A DNA stretch of 5,414 nt from assembly GCA_021820025.1 (NCBI GenBank), contig JAKAEF010000072.1, positions 1 to 5,414 of the forward strand. Reading direction: 5' to 3'. The notes under the pieces are model-generated. The model did not search any database. It was not told the DNA's origin and saw only the letters and a list, made by a program, of their open reading frames with translations. Below, in pieces: positions 1-3,279 of the stretch. The DNA is from a bacterium. Its GTDB lineage: Bacteria > Patescibacteriota > Microgenomatia > Levybacterales > UBA12049. The translations under genes were made by a program, and so were the position numbers. Each line of letters begins with the position of its first letter. Position 1 is the stretch's first letter.

Positions 1-224
1 TGCTCAGCTCTTTCTACCTTTTCTCAATCTCCAGGTTTAATTTCAATAAGCAAACCCCAAAGGATAATGCCTCCACTAATAAACTCAATAACGCTATCAA
101 TGCCAAATGCAGCTAAAAGTACGCTTTTAGCCACAATGCCAGCATAGATGGCAAGTATTGCTTCTATAACCATCCAAACAACTGTAAAAATTTCAAGTAA
201 TGTTCCTTTTTGAGCGATGGTCAT
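1..224 (-). pseudogene. Cation diffusion facilitator-like transporter, N-terminal part, interrupted by an in-frame TGA and cut by the window edge
   Basis: The ATG at 222-224 opens 66 codons ending at a TGA at 24-26. The peptide has two hydrophobic segments (about residues 9-32 and 36-60). The second carries Asp43 and Glu47 in the text FGIDSVIEF, spaced like the metal-site pair in the second membrane helix of CDF-type transporters, which export divalent cations such as Zn, Cd or Fe by proton antiport. Full-length members are about 200 residues or more. After the TGA the same frame continues EKVERAE to the edge, which matches what I recall following the second helix in this family (VERAE-type text). 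This points to a nonsense mutation rather than a true end. TGA is a normal stop in neighbouring genes, so code reassignment is unlikely. The gene lies 79 bases after the small membrane protein gene. Alternatives are a sequencing error or a genuine 66-residue protein; the reading frame 24-224 is certain, its status is not. Confidence 0.6.
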
Positions 225-303
225 TTTCTTAGTATATACAAATTATTTAAATCAGAATAGAAGAAACTATAACGGGATAAGCATAATCGTAAGAGAAGAA
301 AGT
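225..303 (-). other. Intergenic gap before the CDF-like gene, with a weak -10-like element
   Basis: This 79-base AT-rich gap separates the small membrane protein from the CDF-like gene. On the minus strand a TATACT hexamer (231-236) lies 6 bases before the ATG at 222-224, so a transcript from it would be essentially leaderless. No convincing -35 hexamer sits 16-18 bases further upstream. I see no stem-loop followed by a T run, so there is no clear terminator. The last gene may therefore be read from the mer promoter or from a weak promoter of its own. Confidence 0.25.
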
Positions 304-498
304 TCACTTTTTTTGGTCTTTCATCATAAAAACCATTGCTCCGCACATTACCGTACAACCGATAAGTGGTAGAACGGCAATTAAACTTGCTATTCCAATA
401 ATTGGAACGAAAATAATAAGACCAATTACAACAACAATAATAATCCCGATAACCCAAGGATTTAAACATCTTCTGCATGTATTAAAAAATTTATTCAT
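304..498 (-). CDS. Small Cys- and Met-rich protein with two membrane segments, in the mer operon
   Basis: A 64-residue protein from ATG (496-498) to TGA (304-306), starting 22 bases after the merA stop. It opens with a short polar stretch holding a CxxC pair (Cys8-Arg-Arg-Cys11). Two hydrophobic segments follow (about 15-33 and 35-58), and it ends in a charged tail (KDQKK). The second segment holds CTVMC (Cys48, Cys52) followed by a Met cluster (Met55, Met58, Met59). Paired thiols plus Met in a membrane helix suggest soft-metal handling (Hg, Cu or Ag). It is too short and different in pattern to call MerT, and I cannot equate it with MerF or MerE. It loosely recalls short uncharacterised membrane proteins of heavy-metal clusters that end in a Cys/Met-rich segment (DUF2933-like, from memory). 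No Shine-Dalgarno site is visible. The metal role is inferred from residues and position. Confidence 0.75.
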   Translation of the reverse strand: MNKFFNTCRRCLNPWVIGIIIVVVIGLIIFVPIIGIASLIAVLPLIGCTVMCGAMVFMMKDQKK

Positions 499-520
499 AG
501 TTAAATTTATATTTTCATAT

Positions 521-1921
521 TTAAATACAACAACTTAATTTCGTAATATCATTATTAAATGATAAAGCTACAATCTTAATAGCCTCTGCAAGCGTTGGAA
601 ACATTGGGAGAGAATTAATAACATCATCAATGGTATTTTTGTTTTTGATAAGCACCATAGCTTCTGCAATAAGCTCACCTGCATTGGGAGCTAAGATATG
701 CACTCCCATAATTTGTTTTGTTTCAGGATGAATTGCCATTTTAATTAATCCTTCAGGGCGATTGATGATTAGTGCTTTCGGCACATCCTTAAAAGAAATA
801 GTCTTGCACATACAGGTTCCGAACTTTTTCATCTGTTCTTCTTCTGTAAATCCAACTCCTGCTAATTGTGGGTCAGTAAAAATAGTCCATGGGACAGTAG
901 TATAATCTATACTGTTTTGAGTATCTTTTAGAGCATTTTCCGCAGCTAATGTTCCTTCTCGTCCTGCCGTTGGTTCAAGTCTGAGCGGGCCATTGGTTAT
1001 ATCACCCACAGCGTAGATATGAGGTTTAGAAGTCTGAAAATTAGGATTAACTTTTATTGCTTGCTTCTCATCAATTTCTACTTCAGCTTTATCAAGATTT
1101 AGTCCTTGCGTATTTGGTGTTTTACCAACAGCAAGTAAGATTTCATCTGCTGACACTTCTTCCTGTATGCCTTCAATAAGATAAGAAACAATCTTTTTGC
1201 TTCCCTCTTTACGTGCAGATTTCACTTGGACGCTTGTTTTAATAATGATGCCTTCATGAGTAAGAATCTCTGCCAGTCTTGTAGTTAATTCTTCTTCACT
1301 TCGGAAAACGGAAGAGCTTCTATGAAGAATGGTAACTTTTGTACCAAAGCGTGCATACATTTGAGCAAATTCAAGTCCTACTGGACCTGCTCCCACAACA
1401 ATAAGCTCTTTGGGTAGTTGTTTTAGTTTCAAAGCCTCTACATGCGTTATGTATCCAACATCTCGTATATTCTCAATGGGCGGAACAGTAGCTGTTGATC
1501 CAGCAGCAATAATAAATTTCTTAGCGGTATATTTTTGTCCATTAGTTTCAATTTCATTAAGGGAAACAAAGGTAACTTTTCCTTCAATATGGGTTACATA
1601 CTCTAAGCCAGAAAGCACTTTCTCATACTTCTCAGCTCGTAATTTTTCAACTAAATCAAGCTCGTGTTGAATGACTCTTGAAAAATCAAAGTTTTTTATT
1701 TCCATATCAATGCCCGGAATACCATGATGTTTTACTTGGTGCATGACTTCTCCTGCCCAGAGAAGTGTTTTTGAAGGGACACAACCAACATTGACACAGG
1801 TACCACCAAGCGGGAGTCCAGCATTAACCATTGCTGTTTTTGCTTGAAGTTCATTGGCTTTGATTGCAGCAGCAAAGGCCCCTGCTCCACCACCGATAAT
1901 AATTAAGTCATATTCATTCAT
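521..1921 (-). CDS. merA: Mercuric reductase MerA, catalytic core without the NmerA domain
   Basis: Cytoplasmic FAD/NADPH enzyme that reduces Hg(II) to volatile Hg(0). The 466 residues contain the FAD-binding GGGAGA (10-15), the redox-active disulfide motif GTCVNVGC (Cys42, Cys47), a second Rossmann motif GAGPVG (177-182) for NADPH, the FAD-contacting AVGD (304-307) and a pyridine-nucleotide oxidoreductase dimerisation domain from about 340. It ends LSCCI, with vicinal Cys464-Cys465, the C-terminal pair that passes Hg(II) to the active site of the partner subunit. That pair separates MerA from dihydrolipoamide dehydrogenase and glutathione reductase. Length and start leave no room for the roughly 70-residue HMA-type NmerA domain found on many MerAs. 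An extra Cys370-Met-Cys372 lies in the dimerisation domain. The ATG at 1919-1921 overlaps the merC stop by 4 bases (ATGA). A weak Shine-Dalgarno-like AAGGGA lies about 8 bases upstream, the only one seen in the operon. Confidence 0.93.
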   Translation of the reverse strand: MNEYDLIIIGGGAGAFAAAIKANELQAKTAMVNAGLPLGGTCVNVGCVPSKTLLWAGEVMHQVKHHGIPGIDMEIKNFDFSRVIQHELDLVEKLRAEKYEKVLSGLEYVTHIEGKVTFVSLNEIETNGQKYTAKKFIIAAGSTATVPPIENIRDVGYITHVEALKLKQLPKELIVVGAGPVGLEFAQMYARFGTKVTILHRSSSVFRSEEELTTRLAEILTHEGIIIKTSVQVKSARKEGSKKIVSYLIEGIQEEVSADEILLAVGKTPNTQGLNLDKAEVEIDEKQAIKVNPNFQTSKPHIYAVGDITNGPLRLEPTAGREGTLAAENALKDTQNSIDYTTVPWTIFTDPQLAGVGFTEEEQMKKFGTCMCKTISFKDVPKALIINRPEGLIKMAIHPETKQIMGVHILAPNAGELIAEAMVLIKNKNTIDDVINSLPMFPTLAEAIKIVALSFNNDITKLSCCI

Positions 1922-2325
1922 ACGTGTTTCCCTTTATGGGAATAATTTATCTTGCATTCCAAACACTCTTTATTTTTTCTTCTAATCCACCAATCAAGTC
2001 CTATTGCGATAATAAGTAGTCCTCCACCAATGTATGCTAGCGTATTGTTGTAATTGATATATCTGCCATAGTACATAAGTCCTCCTGCAAGAAGTGTCAT
2101 TACCAGGGGCAATGGATTTTTATGTGTGCGATAGGATAAGAAAAATCCAACTAGACTAATTCCAACTAACACAAGAAGAAGTGGCGCAAACCATGGAGCA
2201 GCAAGAGCAAGAATTGAGCCAAATCCTGCAGCAATAATAAGAGGCGCAATGATACAAAGTGGGCATAATACTCCAATAATAATCGCCAATATTGCTGTTG
2301 CGCTTGGTATATGTTTTTGTTTCAT
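1918..2325 (-). CDS. merC: MerC-like mercury transport protein of the inner membrane
   Basis: A 135-residue protein with four predicted membrane segments (about 10-33, 38-63, 73-90 and 93-113) and a polar tail. A Cys pair, CPLC (Cys21, Cys24), sits in the first helix, and a second pair, CLEC (Cys121, Cys124), sits in the C-terminal tail just after the last helix. Length, helix count, first-helix Cys pair, the aromatic loop after the second helix (FFLSYRTHK) and the tail Cys pair all match the layout I recall for Tn21 MerC (about 140 residues). MerT has three helices and differs. Expected role: accept Hg(II) on the membrane thiols and release it to cytoplasmic thiols and MerA. It overlaps the thioredoxin-like gene upstream and merA downstream by 4 bases each (ATGA), a sign of translational coupling. 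The assignment to the Mer transport group is firm; the MerC subfamily is likely. Confidence 0.75.
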   Translation of the reverse strand: MKQKHIPSATAILAIIIGVLCPLCIIAPLIIAAGFGSILALAAPWFAPLLLVLVGISLVGFFLSYRTHKNPLPLVMTLLAGGLMYYGRYINYNNTLAYIGGGLLIIAIGLDWWIRRKNKECLECKINYSHKGKHV

Positions 2326-2891
2326 AAAAGTTTATCTATTTGTTGTTTTATTTGATCATAGGTCATTGCTTGTTCACTTTTGTAAGCAATAATACCTTGT
2401 TGATTGATTATGTATGTTGTATCAAGACTTATTAAATGGTATTTCTGGGTAACTGCATCAGTATCAAAAGCGAGAGGAATATTGATTTTACCAATCTGCT
2501 CATACTGCTGAAGAGACGACTTAGTATCTCCAGGAGTAAATGCAACTCCAATGACTTGCACTTTGCCTGCATAGTCCTGCTGTATCTTTGTTAATGCTTG
2601 TCCTTCAATTATACACTCGCCACACCAACCAGCCATACCAAAGAGAATAACTACTTTTCCCTGCATGTTTGTCAAACTATATTGTTTGCCATCTATGTCC
2701 GTGAGGGTAAAATTAGAAGCTTGTTTGCCAACAGAGGCTGGCTGATATACAGGTGCAGTTACTACACTATTAGAATTTATATAAGTAGCTGCTTGGTTTG
2801 TGCTTTTTTTACTTCCAATGTTTACAGAAAGAATTACTAGAGCAATAACAAAAACAATTAAACCTCCAATGAGCAGTTTATTTACTTTCAT
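2322..2891 (-). CDS. Membrane-anchored thioredoxin-fold protein (TlpA/ResA/redoxin type) in the mer operon
   Basis: A 189-residue protein. Residues 5-25 form an N-terminal hydrophobic anchor with Lys3 and Lys5 before it, which should place the rest outside the cytoplasm. A Ser/Thr/Asn-rich linker runs to about residue 54, and an AhpC/TlpA-like domain fills about 55-189 (NFTLTDIDG, then KVVILFGMAGWCGEC). The redox motif is Trp89-Cys90-Gly-Glu-Cys93. At the place where thioredoxin folds carry their near-invariant cis-proline (usually PTT before a strand) this protein has Asp157-Thr158-Thr159, so the cis-Pro is missing. The ATG (2889-2891) lies 3 bases after the regulator's stop, and its TGA overlaps the start of merC. 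Beside a mercury transporter and without MerP, it could capture Hg(II) on its CxxC or keep the transporter's thiols reduced. Fold assignment is strong; the mercury role is inference. No Shine-Dalgarno site is visible. Confidence 0.85.
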   Translation of the reverse strand: MKVNKLLIGGLIVFVIALVILSVNIGSKKSTNQAATYINSNSVVTAPVYQPASVGKQASNFTLTDIDGKQYSLTNMQGKVVILFGMAGWCGECIIEGQALTKIQQDYAGKVQVIGVAFTPGDTKSSLQQYEQIGKINIPLAFDTDAVTQKYHLISLDTTYIINQQGIIAYKSEQAMTYDQIKQQIDKLL

Positions 2892-2894
2892 AGT

Positions 2895-3200
2895 TTAGGT
2901 AATAAAATCTTTTAATGTTTTGGTAAACTCGTTTTTTCTCAATGAATAAAATACAGTTTGCGCTTCTTTTCTCCTATCCACTAACCCTAGCTCTAACAGT
3001 TTTTTTACGCTGTGAGAGACAACGGAAACTGAAGTATCAAGTATGCCTGCCATATCACCTACATTGAGCTCTGGGTGACGGCAGAGAAGATAGCAAATTT
3101 TTAAGCGAGTAGCATCACCAACAACTCCTAATTGCTCTGCACAAGCAACAAGCTTCTTCTTGTTTTTTAATTCTTTTTTAATCCTTTGATATTTTGACAT
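2895..3200 (-). CDS. ArsR/SmtB-family metal-responsive repressor, probable regulator of the mer operon
   Basis: A winged-helix repressor of 101 residues from the ATG at 3198-3200. It shows the ArsR core: GDATRLKICYLL helix, ELNVGDMA, the recognition helix SVSVVSHSVKKLLELGLV and a beta-wing (VDRRKEAQTVFYSL). A longer frame from a TTG at 3219-3221 would add 7 residues. I reject it because that TTG begins at the base right after the -10 hexamer, upstream of any likely transcript start. The classic ArsR/CadC metal site ELCVCD reads ELNVGD here, so both cysteines are missing. The only cysteines are Cys20 (ACAEQ), Cys36 and Cys40 (KICYLLC). These could form a three-thiolate site suited to Hg(II), which is inference. 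Most characterised mer operons use MerR-family activators, but ArsR-type mer regulators are known from Streptomyces. Its gene leads the operon, and the operator covers its own promoter, so autorepression is likely. Confidence 0.85.
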   Translation of the reverse strand: MSKYQRIKKELKNKKKLVACAEQLGVVGDATRLKICYLLCRHPELNVGDMAGILDTSVSVVSHSVKKLLELGLVDRRKEAQTVFYSLRKNEFTKTLKDFIT

Positions 3201-3202
3201 AG

Positions 3203-3224
3203 TATTTGAAAGACTATTCAAATA
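3203..3224. promoter_or_regulatory. Probable ArsR-family operator: 8-bp perfect inverted repeat with 6-base spacer
   Basis: TATTTGAA (3203-3210) and TTCAAATA (3217-3224) are exact reverse complements around the 6-base spacer AGACTA. A smaller nested repeat, CTATT-CA-AATAG, lies at 3214-3225. The site begins inside the -10 hexamer and covers the likely transcript start, ending 2 bases before the repressor's ATG. A protein bound here would block RNA polymerase, the usual ArsR/SmtB mode. The half-site TTCAAATA resembles half-sites I recall from cad operators. I found no second copy of this arm pair in the other intergenic gaps. Confidence 0.6.
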
Positions 3225-3250
3225 GTAAATTACATAATTACAAAAGTCAA
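3222..3250 (-). promoter_or_regulatory. Sigma70-like promoter of the repressor and mer operon
   Basis: On the minus strand TTGACT (3250 to 3245) serves as -35 with five of six consensus bases. TACTAT (3227 to 3222) serves as -10 with four of six. The spacer is exactly 17 bases. The transcript would begin near 3215, leaving a leader of about 15 bases before the ATG at 3200, with no Shine-Dalgarno site. The promoter lies in the 79-base gap after copA, in which I see no terminator hairpin. Some copA transcripts may therefore read into the mer genes. A 7-bp direct repeat GGAGAAG (3251-3257 and 3266-3272, plus strand) lies just upstream of the -35; its meaning is unclear. Confidence 0.6.
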
Positions 3251-3279
3251 GGAGAAGGATTAAATGGAGAAGTTAAGAA

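Noticed and set aside
221..478. 85-codon minus-strand open frame overlapping the small membrane protein
   Set aside because: It is out of frame with the 304-498 gene, rich in Tyr, Cys, Arg and Asn with no domain-like pattern. The 304-498 frame has clean membrane helices and better spacing after merA.
501..526. AT-rich near-palindrome around the merA stop (TTAAAT and ATTTAA arms)
   Set aside because: Only A and T in the arms, it overlaps coding sequence, and there is no T run typical of a terminator; expected by chance at this composition.
1410..1670. Plus-strand open frame opposite merA
   Set aside because: Antisense shadow of conserved MerA sequence, with no recognisable protein pattern.
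1..2325. Reassigned TGA codon (Gly or Trp) as explanation for the in-frame TGA at 24-26
   Set aside because: TGA ends the thioredoxin-like, MerC-like and small membrane protein genes at natural places. No in-frame TGA occurs in the roughly 1,170 codons of copA and merA, where the Trp codons I checked in merA are TGG.
2598..2840. Plus-strand open frame opposite the thioredoxin-like gene
   Set aside because: Antisense shadow; the minus-strand protein has clear family motifs.
3219..3221. TTG as start of the ArsR-type repressor
   Set aside because: It begins at the base right after the -10 hexamer, and the ATG at 3198-3200 gives the expected length and a start within the predicted transcript.
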